A stretch of DNA of 64,000 nucleotides from an uncultured Bacteroidota bacterium (lineage in GTDB: Bacteria; Bacteroidota; Bacteroidia; Chitinophagales; Chitinophagaceae), in contig CAIKYB010000040.1 of assembly GCA_903831575.1 (NCBI GenBank), forward strand, positions 62,001 through 126,000, written 5' to 3'. Below the pieces are notes generated by a model. That model worked only from the letters and a program-made list of their open reading frames with translations. It did not search any database and was not told the DNA's origin. How positions within the stretch are numbered: position 1 is the stretch's first letter; each line of letters opens with the position of its first letter. This document shows positions 1 through 8,976 of the stretch, one piece after another. Position numbers and translations under genes: made by a program.

Positions 1-459
1 AGTTCCTCCTGTTGTCCAATTGCTATTTGTTCCTCCTGCAGTATTAGTCTTAATGTAAACAACATAAATAGAATTTGATCCATTACAAAGTCCGGAAAGA
101 TCATATTGTTGATCATAAGAAGCAGGAATAAATATGACCCTTGCTCCTGCGGGAATAACTGTTGCGCCTGAAGTTACTTCTACAACAGCGCATGTTGGTG
201 CTCCTGACACTGTTCCTGTCCCTGTTTTTGTAGTAGCGTCAGAACCCGCTAAATGATTCGTATTAGGAGGAATAGCAGTCCCATAATTTAAAGTATAGTT
301 TTTTGCGGAATCGCTTACTGCGGTAGTAAAAACCACAAACTCATTATTCCCTTCGCTGACTCCACATGAATTTATCATAGCATGAAGGACGTCTGGGCAT
401 TGCGCGAATGAAAGTTGTATAAAAAAAATAGCTGTAAAAGTAAGTATTGATTTTTTCAT
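1..459 (-). CDS. Secreted protein, N-terminal part, probably T9SS/gliding-associated (partial)
   Basis: This reading frame is open from an ATG at 459 to the window edge (153 codons), so the C-terminus is missing. It begins with a clear signal peptide (MKKS, then a hydrophobic stretch ending in SFAQ), so the product is exported. The mature part starts with a Cys and continues into a Ser/Thr/Gly-rich region with the string SEGNNEFVV and a second Cys pair, the look of lamin-tail-like N-terminal domains on large Bacteroidota surface proteins. Those usually carry a T9SS sorting domain at the far end, but that lies outside the window. Function unknown; the family assignment is from resemblance only. 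Confidence 0.75.
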   Translation of the reverse strand, partial: MKKSILTFTAIFFIQLSFAQCPDVLHAMINSCGVSEGNNEFVVFTTAVSDSAKNYTLNYGTAIPPNTNHLAGSDATTKTGTGTVSGAPTCAVVEVTSGATVIPAGARVIFIPASYDQQYDLSGLCNGSNSIYVVYIKTNTAGGTNSNWTTGGT

Positions 460-827
460 AAAAGATTATATAAATATAGATGTGCAAGTTATATAAAATA
501 AAGCCTGCTTTCAAATGATTAATTCTTTATTAAATATAAGCAGGAAAACATTTAATTAAAGTAAGTGGTAGAAAAGCAGCAATTGCAATAAATACCAAAT
601 ACCCTTTACAAAAGTTAATTCGCCTTAGCTTATCGAATTTAGAGCTTTGTGGGGAAATACATTAACGCTATTTTGAAGCAGGAATAAATCATCAAAGTAT
701 AAAAATGCCGACTAAGCAAGTCGGCATTTAATTGTTATTTTCTATATGCTTTTTTATTCTATAAAATCATTATAAACTTCGATATCTACTATCTTATTTT
801 AAAGATATTTTGATAAAAAAAGATAAG
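460..827. other. Intergenic region, 368 bases
   Basis: This stretch holds the upstream region of the partial secreted protein (start at 459) and, at 703-729, the terminator of the RCC1-repeat gene. I see no further gene, RNA or repeat. Confidence 0.6.
703..729 (-). terminator. Rho-independent terminator after the RCC1-repeat gene
   Basis: A perfect 11-bp stem (AAATGCCGACT pairing with AGTCGGCATTT) has a 5-nt loop. Read on the minus strand it is followed by a T run, so it fits the end of the transcript from the gene whose stop codon is at 828. Confidence 0.8.
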
Positions 828-2933
828 CTATTCTATAATTATTTTTTCTGTTCTTGTGCCCACCCTCATCAGATAAATACCTTTTGGTAGATTATTTACA
901 TTAATGGTATGACGTCCGATAGAAAACGCTTGTTTTATAACCAATGCGCCTGCGTTGTTATAGATATTTACTATAGCTGCTTCATCAAGGTTCAGATTCA
1001 AAATACCATTGGCAATCTGGTTTGGATTAATGACAGGCTGATTACTCTTACTGTTGAAAAAAACTTTCGCTGTATTACTATAACTGAAATGGCCATCCAA
1101 ATCCCTTTGCATTAGACGATAATAATTCACACCATTTGCAGGATTAATATGAGTAAAATTATAGTATTCGATTGCAGTACTGTTACCTGCAGATGGAACG
1201 GTACCGATAGTATTCCATGTAATCAAATCTGTGCTTTGTTGGATCAGAAATTCCGTGGTGTTTTCTTCAGTAGCTGTGCTCCAGTTAATTAAAACTGAAG
1301 AAAATTGCTTTTGTACATTAAAACTAAGCCAGGTCAAAGGTAAAGTTGTGGTCGAATTAGAGCAATCGAAAGTGATACCACCGCTTGAATTCAAACTAGC
1401 CGGAGATGCTGCAAGGATAAAAGTTGTGCTATTCGTTGGATCTCCAATCGATCCACCTGTATTATGACCAAGATACCAATACTGATCAGTAGATCCGGAA
1501 CTGTAAAAAGCAAGAATAAAATGCCCCCCCACACTGATATCAGTAAAGTTCAGGCCAGGGTTTGGTGAAAATAGTTGTTTCGTTAAAGGCACAGAAAATG
1601 AACCTGTAGATCCATTTTCACCTAGCATGCCTGCAGCGCTGTCACCCCAGCCAAACACCTGTCCAGTAGTAGTTATAGCTGCCATACAAAAAAGATCTCC
1701 TTCTGTATCACCGTCTATTTTAATTATATCTTGGAGATCAGTTAAACCATCAGTGCCCTTTACGGTTACAAATGTAGGTTGGTTAAAAGTTGTAGTGGAA
1801 TTATTGATACCTAGACAACCATTGGTATTCGTTCCACAACCATATACTTTTTTGTCATCGCAAAGTAGAAATAATGTACTCTGACTTGGTGTTTTATTAC
1901 CGAGGCAAACAACATCCTTCACTACTTTACCCGCCGGTATTGTTGCGCTCATATCATAAGCGTAATTATAACTAGTAGCTGTATTTACTACACCTGCAAC
2001 ATTTGCAGGTGCGCCCCAATAATAAAGTTTGTTAATTGAAGTGGCAGCTAATAACCCCGAACTACTTAAAGACATTTTTGTTACTCCGGTGAGGAAAGTA
2101 ATACCATCTGATAAAGTAACATGGTGCCATATAGCATTACCTGCAGCAGCTTTATCTCCCTGAAGATTAGCTACCTTAGTAAGTATGTAGATATTACCTG
2201 TGCTAGTAAGTATAGCAAATGCTGTTTGGGATACGTCTACTTGTACAATATCAGTAATGGCTACTCCAGCGGGTAATTTAGCAGTCACATTACTATTAGC
2301 TGCCAATAAACTTGCCCCTCCAAAATTGGCCATTGAAGTTATTGCGGTGATATTCGCTGCGGTTCCAAAAACATATAAATTGGTGGAAGTACGCAGCACC
2401 ATAACACTCAAACCATTTGCACCACCACTGCTAGAGGATTTTACTTCTAAAGGCACACCCGCATAACCTGTTACCAATGTTGGTGATGTAATATTAGTAC
2501 CGGAACCAGTGATATACAATTGCATATTTTGTCCCCAGGCCAATAAGGCATTTGTACCTGCATTATTACCAATATATAAATTGGAGTGCCATGAACCAGT
2601 AAAACGGTTAACTGTATTAGGAACACAGTTTCCTGACACTTGCAATGAATGTGCGATATTGGGATTTTCTTCAAAATCTCCTTCCTCATTATTATAACTA
2701 GGGAATGCATTAAAAAGCGAGGAGTGCTTTTGATGGATTGTAGTATAATTAACAGGTTCAACATTCCTGATTTTACTAGTAATAAAATTCATTTCCGAAC
2801 TTGTCGCCGGAATAGGAATAATCTCCTTTCCTGGAGTGGGAAACAATATTGATGATGTAAAAGATACAAGGATAAAAAAAGGCAAGATGGCGCCAGCTAA
2901 AATCCACAATTTGTTAAAGATGTTTTTCTTCAT
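828..2933 (-). CDS. Secreted RCC1-repeat protein with T9SS C-terminal sorting domain
   Basis: This 701-residue protein has an N-terminal hydrophobic segment (about residues 9-32) consistent with export. The middle shows RCC1-type beta-propeller units, for example VYGCGTNTNGCLG near residue 360 and VFGWGDSAAGMLG near 425, each in the pattern aromatic-G-x-G-x(4-5)-G-x-LG. After about residue 545 comes the LPLTWLSF linker typical of T9SS cargo, and the last 75 residues form a Por-secretion sorting domain (an NIYNNAG strand, LPKGIYLMRV near the end). It is therefore likely secreted through the type IX system and anchored at the cell surface. RCC1 propellers usually bind proteins; the ligand here is unknown. 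It is a single-gene unit with its own terminator. Confidence 0.85.
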   Translation of the reverse strand: MKKNIFNKLWILAGAILPFFILVSFTSSILFPTPGKEIIPIPATSSEMNFITSKIRNVEPVNYTTIHQKHSSLFNAFPSYNNEEGDFEENPNIAHSLQVSGNCVPNTVNRFTGSWHSNLYIGNNAGTNALLAWGQNMQLYITGSGTNITSPTLVTGYAGVPLEVKSSSSGGANGLSVMVLRTSTNLYVFGTAANITAITSMANFGGASLLAANSNVTAKLPAGVAITDIVQVDVSQTAFAILTSTGNIYILTKVANLQGDKAAAGNAIWHHVTLSDGITFLTGVTKMSLSSSGLLAATSINKLYYWGAPANVAGVVNTATSYNYAYDMSATIPAGKVVKDVVCLGNKTPSQSTLFLLCDDKKVYGCGTNTNGCLGINNSTTTFNQPTFVTVKGTDGLTDLQDIIKIDGDTEGDLFCMAAITTTGQVFGWGDSAAGMLGENGSTGSFSVPLTKQLFSPNPGLNFTDISVGGHFILAFYSSGSTDQYWYLGHNTGGSIGDPTNSTTFILAASPASLNSSGGITFDCSNSTTTLPLTWLSFNVQKQFSSVLINWSTATEENTTEFLIQQSTDLITWNTIGTVPSAGNSTAIEYYNFTHINPANGVNYYRLMQRDLDGHFSYSNTAKVFFNSKSNQPVINPNQIANGILNLNLDEAAIVNIYNNAGALVIKQAFSIGRHTINVNNLPKGIYLMRVGTRTEKIIIE

Positions 2934-3000
2934 AATATTCAGAATTATATTTTTAAATTATAGACTGTATTTTAAAATCAACCCCTAAAACACAAAAATA

Positions 3001-3028
3001 AAAGAACTCCACAAATGTGGAGTTCTTT
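3001..3028 (-). terminator. Terminator of the tRNA transcript
   Basis: A 12-bp perfect stem (AAAGAACTCCAC with GTGGAGTTCTTT) and a 4-nt AAAT loop lie just downstream of tRNA-Pro on the minus strand and are followed there by a T-rich run. It probably ends a tRNA-Ser/tRNA-Pro transcript. Confidence 0.8.
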
Positions 3029-3036
3029 TATTTTTG

Positions 3037-3111
3037 TCGGGATGGCAAGATTCGAACTTGCGACCTCCTGGTCCCAAACCAGGCGCGATAACCGGGCTAC
3101 GCTACATCCCG
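3037..3111 (-). tRNA. tRNA-Pro (anticodon TGG)
   Basis: A 7-bp acceptor stem (CGGGATG/CATCCCG), an anticodon stem CCTGG/CCAGG around the loop TTTGGGA, and the T-arm string GTTCGAATC are visible. The anticodon TGG reads proline codons. The 75-nt gene does not encode CCA (the base after the acceptor is A, then CA). It lies 60 bases downstream of tRNA-Ser on the same strand. Confidence 0.95.
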
Positions 3112-3170
3112 AACGGTATTATTAGCCCTAAGGAATCCATATTAAAAAACTCCTCAATTTAAAAAACTTA

Positions 3171-3260
<90 letters not shown>

Positions 3261-3366
3261 TTTTGTAACCAACCCTTTTGAAGGGGCAGCAAAAATACAA
3301 TTGTAAAAGGTAATACCCAAATCAAAATTGAAAAAGAAAGAAATATATTTTCGAATACTCAAAAAA

Positions 3367-3395
3367 AATCCAAACCTGAATGAAAAGTTTGGATT
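3367..3395 (-). terminator. Terminator of dnaA
   Basis: The 9-bp inverted repeat AATCCAAAC/GTTTGGATT with an 11-nt loop lies 21 bases after the dnaA stop codon. On the minus strand it runs straight into eight T residues (the A run 3361-3368). Confidence 0.8.
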
Positions 3396-3415
3396 AAATA
3401 TTTCTTTTACAATTT

Positions 3416-4849
3416 CTACATTGCAGCCAATTGTACTTTATGCTGTAATTCTAATACACTTTCTTTGAAAAGATTATCAGTATCCATCAAGTCTTTAACA
3501 GTTTGGCAGCTGTGAATTACCGTAGTATGATCTCTGCCACCAAAATGCTCTCCTATTGTCTTTAAAGAATTTTTAGTGAAGGCTTTTGATAAAAACATAG
3601 TAATCTGCCTTGCCTGAACAATTTCTCTTTTTCTAGTTTTTTGTAATAATTTATCGTAAGGAACATCAAAATAATCACAAACCATTTTTTGTATGGTATC
3701 AATAGTAACTTCCTTACTAGAGGATTTCACAAAATTACGAAGTACTTTTTTTGTTAACTCCAGATCTATCTCTCTTTTATTTAGGGAAGATTGTGCCAAT
3801 AAAGAAATTAAAGCCCCTTCCAATTCACGCACATTACTATTAATGTTATACGCAATATATTTAACTACTTCACGAGGCATTTCCAATCCATCATGCTTCA
3901 TTTTACTCTCTAGAATCTCAATTTTGGTTTCGTAATCAGGCGCTTGTAAATCTGCACTTAATCCCCAGCGAAAACGACTCAGCAAGCGTTCTTGCACTCC
4001 TTCTAAATCTTTCGGCGATTTATCACTAGTTAAAATTAATTGCTTTCCACTTTGATGCAAATGATTAAAAATAGAAAAGAAAGCGTCCTGTGATTTTTCA
4101 GCTCTGTTAAAGAACTGCACATCATCTATAATTAAAACATCTATTAATTGATAGAAGTGAATGAAGTCATTTATAGCATTATTTTTACCATGATCAATGA
4201 ATTGATTGATAAATTTTTCTGAACTCACATACAACACTACTTTATTGTTGTACAATCTTTTTACTTCATTTCCAATTGCTTGAGCCAAATGCGTTTTACC
4301 CAAACCAACACCTCCATAAATCACCAATGGATTGAATGAAGTTGTACCTGGTTTTTCAGCGACTGTTTTTCCTGCTCTTCTTGCTACCCTATTACAATCT
4401 CCTTCTATAAAAGAATCAAAGGTATAGGCACTATTTAGTTGAGGATCAATTTGCATTTTCTTCAACCCGGGAATTACAAATGGATTTTTGACAGGATTAT
4501 TAATCACGAGGGGAAAATCCATTTCATTATTTGAATATAATTTATATCCATTCCCTGAAACATCCATTGTTAGTGGCTTATTCTTACTATTACCACTATC
4601 AACCATAATTCTATATTCCAATCTTGCTTCTTTTCCTAATTCTCTTTTCAAAGTTTTGGCTAGAAGTGAAACATAATGCTCTTCAAGATATTCATAAAAA
4701 AATTGACTTGGCACTTGAATAGTAAGCACTTTCTCTTTTAATCCTACAGGTCTGATGGGCTCAAACCAAGTTTTAAAATGCTGCCATTCTACGATATCCT
4801 TAATGATCTCTAAACAATTTTGCCAAATTTTTTCAAAAGACTTCTCCAT
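3416..4849 (-). CDS. dnaA: Chromosomal replication initiator protein DnaA
   Basis: DnaA binds origin DNA boxes as an ATP-dependent filament and opens the duplex to start replication. All four domains are visible in 477 residues: an N-terminal helicase-loading domain (residues 1-80), a variable linker, an AAA+ domain with Walker A GGVGLGKTH (about 179-187) and Walker B VLIIDDVQF, and a C-terminal DNA-binding domain with the DnaA signature GGRDHTTVIHS. Length is normal. The gene stands alone with its own terminator. Its upstream region carries one near-consensus DnaA box that could serve autoregulation. The start ATG aligns with the usual family N-terminus. Confidence 0.98.
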   Translation of the reverse strand: MEKSFEKIWQNCLEIIKDIVEWQHFKTWFEPIRPVGLKEKVLTIQVPSQFFYEYLEEHYVSLLAKTLKRELGKEARLEYRIMVDSGNSKNKPLTMDVSGNGYKLYSNNEMDFPLVINNPVKNPFVIPGLKKMQIDPQLNSAYTFDSFIEGDCNRVARRAGKTVAEKPGTTSFNPLVIYGGVGLGKTHLAQAIGNEVKRLYNNKVVLYVSSEKFINQFIDHGKNNAINDFIHFYQLIDVLIIDDVQFFNRAEKSQDAFFSIFNHLHQSGKQLILTSDKSPKDLEGVQERLLSRFRWGLSADLQAPDYETKIEILESKMKHDGLEMPREVVKYIAYNINSNVRELEGALISLLAQSSLNKREIDLELTKKVLRNFVKSSSKEVTIDTIQKMVCDYFDVPYDKLLQKTRKREIVQARQITMFLSKAFTKNSLKTIGEHFGGRDHTTVIHSCQTVKDLMDTDNLFKESVLELQHKVQLAAM

Positions 4850-4924
4850 TACTCCAAAAACGATTTATATAATGAGTTAATATTGTTATTCTAGTATTAC
4901 TGCCAATTCGCATTCAATCAAATC

Positions 4925-4933
4925 TTATCCACC
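4925..4933 (+). promoter_or_regulatory. Near-consensus DnaA box
   Basis: TTATCCACC differs from the consensus TTATCCACA only at the last base. It lies about 76 bases upstream of the dnaA ATG, a typical place for DnaA autorepression. It is a single site, so chance is possible. Confidence 0.4.
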
Positions 4934-5179
4934 ATTTTTCAACAGGACGGCGAATATCTAACGAAAATGTTGAAAAAAAAATTTTTTTTTCTCTTGTTAT
5001 TCCCCTTTATAAAACAATATGGCTTCTGCGCTATTAAAATAATTTAACGGGGATTGAAAATAGCGAATTTTATCTTCAGAAAATTTATTTCCAAGTATTT
5101 ATTTTGAATTACTATTATTCTGGCTAATTTCTTCTATAAAAATGAGGAAATCCTCGGTCTTAGTTAATGAAAATAGCTT

Positions 5180-5187
5180 TACATTTG
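5180..5187 (+). promoter_or_regulatory. Bacteroidota -7 promoter element for the DUF3127 gene
   Basis: TACATTTG matches the TAnnTTTG -7 consensus and lies 20 bases upstream of the ATG at 5208. No convincing -33 TTTG is seen at the expected spacing. Confidence 0.45.
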
Positions 5188-5207
5188 GCCTCTTAAACTA
5201 TTAAATT

Positions 5208-5600
5208 ATGAGCTACGAATTAGCTGGGAAACTAGTTGCAAAATATGACACTGTTCAAAGAACCGAAACTTTCAAAACCAGAGAGTTTGTTGTAGAGAAA
5301 TCTGAAGATATCAACGGAAGAACAATCGTCAATTACGTGAAATTTCAATGCGTACAAGACAAAACCAATATTGTAGACCGCGTGAATGCTGGGGATGATA
5401 TTAAAGTCTATTTCAACATCAAAGGTTCTAAATGGGAAAAAGACGGAAAAACAAACTACATCACCAACTTGGATGCATGGAGAATTGAACAAATACTTCA
5501 ATCAGGCAGCAAGTCTGGCAGTTCAGATAATGATTATTTTGAACCCTTAGATACTTTTTCATCGACAGCCCCTGATGCTGTTGATGATCTCCCATTTTAA
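5208..5600 (+). CDS. DUF3127 family protein with SSB-like acidic tail
   Basis: This 130-residue protein matches what I know of DUF3127, a Bacteroidota family predicted to fold like an OB domain. Residues 1-100 are rich in alternating beta pattern (for example REFVVEK, YVKFQC, IKVYFNIKG) and include the basic strand KGSKWEKDGK. Residues 101-122 are a Ser/Asp-rich linker, and the protein ends in DDLPF. That ending closely resembles the acidic tip (DDIPF) by which single-stranded DNA-binding proteins recruit repair and replication partners. Its location next to dnaA fits a DNA-metabolism role. Single-stranded DNA binding is inferred and has not been shown for this protein. Confidence 0.8.
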   Translation: MSYELAGKLVAKYDTVQRTETFKTREFVVEKSEDINGRTIVNYVKFQCVQDKTNIVDRVNAGDDIKVYFNIKGSKWEKDGKTNYITNLDAWRIEQILQSGSKSGSSDNDYFEPLDTFSSTAPDAVDDLPF

Positions 5601-5642
5601 TTAACTCCAACAATCCTTGTTTTTAGGGTAAATTCCTAACAC

Positions 5643-7211
5643 ATGCAACAAAAAATAACACTTCGTCTCAGTCCAGCTGAAGCCGCAAATGACCAAGATA
5701 TTAAACGGAAAATATCGCAACAATCTGGCGCGAAAGAATCCACTATTACTGGATTTCAATTGTTGAAAAAATCTATAGACGCCAGAGGGAAAAATGTATT
5801 TTATAATATCACGCTGAATGCGTTTATCAACGAGCCCTTCCGGCATTATCAATCACCTGAATTCCTGTTCAAAGACGTTGGTCAATCAAACAGAACAGCT
5901 ATTATTATTGGCGCAGGGCCTGCAGGATTGTTTGCCGCACTAAAACTCATTGAAGCAGGCATAAAACCTATTATCCTTGAACGAGGAAAAGATGTAAAAA
6001 GCAGAAGACGGGATCTTGCCATACTCAATAAACAAGGAATCATTAACGCAGAAAGCAATTATTGTTTTGGTGAAGGGGGCGCCGGCACTTATAGTGATGG
6101 CAAACTTTATACAAGAAGCAATAAAAGAGGTGATATCAATAGGATTCTGCAATTATTTGTGAAATTTGGGGCGCCTGAAAATATTTTATATGATGCTCAT
6201 CCACATATAGGAACAAATAAGCTTCCTCAGATTATTTCGGCTATGAGAGCTATGATTATCGATTGTGGTGGTGAAGTGCTATTTGAAAAAAAAGTCACAG
6301 ATTTTATTATCAATCAAGATAAAATCGATGCAGTAATTACTGCTGATCAAACTAAATTTATAGCTGATCATTATATTCTAGCAACCGGTCACTCCGCCAG
6401 AGATATTTTCGAATTACTCCAGCAAAAAAATATATTAATCGAAGCTAAGCCTATTGCCTTGGGTGTAAGAGTGGAACACCCTCAAACATTAATAGATAAA
6501 ATCCAATACCATTGTGATAGTAGAAGTGAATTTTTACCTCCTTCCTCCTATAGTTTGGTTCAACAAGTAAATGGGAAAGGAGTATTCTCCTTCTGTATGT
6601 GCCCTGGAGGAATTATTGCAACCGCATCAACACATCCCGGTGAACTCGTTGTAAATGGATGGAGCCCTTCTAAAAGAAATAATCCATTCGCCAATAGCGG
6701 TATGGTTGTAGAAGTCAGTACTGAAGATGCTTTGCATGCAACCAAACATTTGAATGTAGACCCCAAGAACCCCTTGCTATTTATGTATTTCCAACAAATG
6801 GTAGAACAAAAAGCCTACAGCATTGGAGGTGGTAATTTTGTAGCTCCCGCTCAAAGAATGGTTGACTTTTGCAATCAAAAAACTTCTGATTCGCTTCCGC
6901 AAAATTCTTATTTGCCCGGACTTCATTCGGCAGATTTAAAAACAGTTTTACCGCAATTCATATCTAACGCTTTATCAAATGGCTTAAAACAATTCGGTAA
7001 AAAAATGAAAGGCTATTATACAAACGACGCCATCTTAGTTGCTACTGAAAGCAGAACCTCAAGCCCAATAAGAATTCCAAGAAATGATGAAACCCTGGCG
7101 CATCCGCAAATAAAAAATCTGTTCCCCTGTGGAGAAGGTGCCGGTTATGCAGGTGGGATTGTAAGTGCTGCTATGGATGGAGAAAAAGTGGCTAGGGTGA
7201 TTGGGGGTTAG
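5643..7211 (+). CDS. FAD-dependent oxidoreductase, COG2509-like
   Basis: The 522-residue protein has an N-terminal extension of about 85 residues, then a Rossmann dinucleotide motif (IIGAGPAGLFAALKLIEAG, about residues 88-106) that binds FAD. It continues with the family-typical stretch NYCFGEGGAGTYSDGKLYTR and ends with a second FAD-contact segment, FPCGEGAGYAGGIVSAAMDG. This arrangement fits the uncharacterised FAD-dependent dehydrogenase family COG2509, whose substrate is unknown. Two residue patterns, ATGHSARD and FCMCPGG, are also family hallmarks as I remember them. It follows the DUF3127 gene by 42 bases and may be cotranscribed. Confidence 0.85.
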   Translation: MQQKITLRLSPAEAANDQDIKRKISQQSGAKESTITGFQLLKKSIDARGKNVFYNITLNAFINEPFRHYQSPEFLFKDVGQSNRTAIIIGAGPAGLFAALKLIEAGIKPIILERGKDVKSRRRDLAILNKQGIINAESNYCFGEGGAGTYSDGKLYTRSNKRGDINRILQLFVKFGAPENILYDAHPHIGTNKLPQIISAMRAMIIDCGGEVLFEKKVTDFIINQDKIDAVITADQTKFIADHYILATGHSARDIFELLQQKNILIEAKPIALGVRVEHPQTLIDKIQYHCDSRSEFLPPSSYSLVQQVNGKGVFSFCMCPGGIIATASTHPGELVVNGWSPSKRNNPFANSGMVVEVSTEDALHATKHLNVDPKNPLLFMYFQQMVEQKAYSIGGGNFVAPAQRMVDFCNQKTSDSLPQNSYLPGLHSADLKTVLPQFISNALSNGLKQFGKKMKGYYTNDAILVATESRTSSPIRIPRNDETLAHPQIKNLFPCGEGAGYAGGIVSAAMDGEKVARVIGG

Positions 7212-7271
7212 TTGGTTAGTTGATTGGTTGGTTAGTTGATTAGTTGGTTAGTTGATTGGTTGGTTAGTTGA
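7207..7271. repeat. Short tandem GT-rich repeat tract
   Basis: Directly after the oxidoreductase stop codon the sequence is made of TTAGTTGATTGGTTGG-type units in several copies with small variations, ending in a T run. It is low-complexity, probably slippage-prone, and no protein is encoded. Confidence 0.8.
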
Positions 7272-7444
7272 TTTTTTTTGGGGGAGAATGGTAAGAGATT
7301 TTTACAATTGAGTTCTGCGGATTACCTATAATTGAGTATTTTCAAGAAAAAGTTGTAGCAGTTATTTTAATTCAACTTAGTTTTATAACTACAGCTGTCC
7401 GGTTTTTACACTTAAATAAAATGGAAATAAAATAAGAACTCTAT

Positions 7445-8965
7445 ATGAAAAATAAAAGTCTTAGATCGGTAATCGTAGCGTCATCGGTAGGCACTTTAAT
7501 TGAATGGTATGATTTTTATATATTTGGGAGTTTAGCCTTGGTTATTTCAACCAAATTCTTCCCGCAAACAAACCCCACTGCAGCCTTCCTCTCCACTCTG
7601 GCTACTTTTGCAGCAGGATTTGTGGTTAGGCCCTTTGGCGCATTATTTTTTGGACGTCTTGGCGATTTGATTGGAAGGAAGTACACTTTCATGGTTACAC
7701 TTTTATTAATGGGAGGATCTACTTTTTTAATTGGTTGTATTCCCGATTACAAAACCATTGGATTTCTAGCTCCATTACTGGTGTTGTTATTGCGCCTTTT
7801 ACAAGGTTTAGCTTTAGGAGGAGAATATGGAGGTGCCGCAACTTATGTTGCTGAACATGCCCCTAAAAATGAAAGAGGTTATTGGACATCCTGGATCCAA
7901 ACCACTGCTACTGTAGGGTTATTTTTATCCTTAGCCATTATTTTAATTACAAGAAATACTTTAGGTACAGATGAATTTGATAAATGGGGATGGCGCATCC
8001 CATTTTGGGTATCTATTCTATTGGTTATTGTTTCTTTTTTTATCAGAAGAAATATGGAGGAATCGCCTGTTTATTTAAAAATAAAAACAGAGGGGAAGAT
8101 TTCCAAAAATCCATTAAAAGAAAGCTTTGGCAATAAATACAATTTCAAATTTGTGTTGTTAGCTTTATTTGGAGCAACAATGGGGCAAGGTGTAATATGG
8201 TATACTGGTCAATTTTACGCAATGAGCTTCATTGGTAAAGTTTGCAGTGTAGCAAGCCAGCAAACGGATACTATGATGGCTATTGCACTATTATTGGGAA
8301 CACCTTTCTTTATTTTTTTTGGAGGACTATCGGATAAAATAGGCAGAAAGAAAATTATGATGCTAGGTATGCTGATTGCTATAATTGCCTATAGGCCTAT
8401 TTATACTAAAATATATAACACTATTGATTGCAGCCATAAAATCGAAATTGCAGAAAAGCAAAAGGTAAGTAAAAAAACAGCCTTGCTTGATTTATCGTCA
8501 AACACCTCCATAATTACAACTACTACTCATAAAGAATTTAGCGACGGGAGCAGTATTGAACTAACGCAAAAGGATACACTACTCAACAATCAAACCATAA
8601 AACCTAATAAAGACATCAAGAAAGCCATTGGATTAAATAATAAAAGTTATTGGACCATTATCTTGCTGGTATTTATCCAGATCATCTTTGTCACCATGGT
8701 TTATGGGCCAATTGCGGCTTTTTTGGTAGAAATGTTTCCTGCAAAAATCAGATACACCTCCATGTCATTGCCCTATCATATTGGTAATGGCATATTTGGG
8801 GGACTATTACCTACGGTAGCTACTTATTTGGTTTCAACTGCGAAATCAACTAATAGCGCTGAGTGGTATCTGAACGGATTATGGTATCCCATAATAGTAG
8901 GGGCTGTTTGTTTTATTATTGGAATGATTTATCTGGATAAAAACGACAATAAAATTGAAGACTAA
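7445..8965 (+). CDS. MFS transporter, metabolite:H+ symporter (MHS) type
   Basis: The 506-residue integral membrane protein matches the MHS branch of the major facilitator superfamily (ProP/KgtP/ShiA relatives). It has the N-terminal GTLIEWYDFYIFG, the RPFGALFFGRLGDLIGRK loop motif, and LLRLLQGLALGGEYGGAATYVAEH. These proteins take up organic acids, osmolytes or similar small metabolites with protons; the substrate cannot be told here. Residues about 322-399 form a hydrophilic Ser/Thr/Lys-rich insertion in the loop before the last membrane segments, which is longer than in proteobacterial members. A small two-helix membrane protein follows after 11 bases. Confidence 0.88.
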   Translation: MKNKSLRSVIVASSVGTLIEWYDFYIFGSLALVISTKFFPQTNPTAAFLSTLATFAAGFVVRPFGALFFGRLGDLIGRKYTFMVTLLLMGGSTFLIGCIPDYKTIGFLAPLLVLLLRLLQGLALGGEYGGAATYVAEHAPKNERGYWTSWIQTTATVGLFLSLAIILITRNTLGTDEFDKWGWRIPFWVSILLVIVSFFIRRNMEESPVYLKIKTEGKISKNPLKESFGNKYNFKFVLLALFGATMGQGVIWYTGQFYAMSFIGKVCSVASQQTDTMMAIALLLGTPFFIFFGGLSDKIGRKKIMMLGMLIAIIAYRPIYTKIYNTIDCSHKIEIAEKQKVSKKTALLDLSSNTSIITTTTHKEFSDGSSIELTQKDTLLNNQTIKPNKDIKKAIGLNNKSYWTIILLVFIQIIFVTMVYGPIAAFLVEMFPAKIRYTSMSLPYHIGNGIFGGLLPTVATYLVSTAKSTNSAEWYLNGLWYPIIVGAVCFIIGMIYLDKNDNKIED

Positions 8966-8976
8966 AAAAAATAATT

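Larger units (their letters stand above)
4850..5207. other. dnaA/DUF3127 divergent intergenic region, 358 bases
   Basis: This AT-rich region lies between the dnaA start (minus) and the DUF3127 gene (plus). It holds one DnaA-box-like nonamer at 4925-4933, a long A/T homopolymer tract near 4973-4992 and a Bacteroidota -7 element at 5180-5187. I find no cluster of DnaA boxes, so it does not look like a complete oriC. Confidence 0.6.

Noticed and set aside
4850-5207. Origin of replication next to dnaA.
   Set aside because: Only one near-consensus DnaA box was found and no cluster, so a functional oriC cannot be supported from sequence.
7207-7271. CRISPR-like repeats in the GT-rich tract.
   Set aside because: The units are short, imperfect and without unique spacers, and no cas gene is present.
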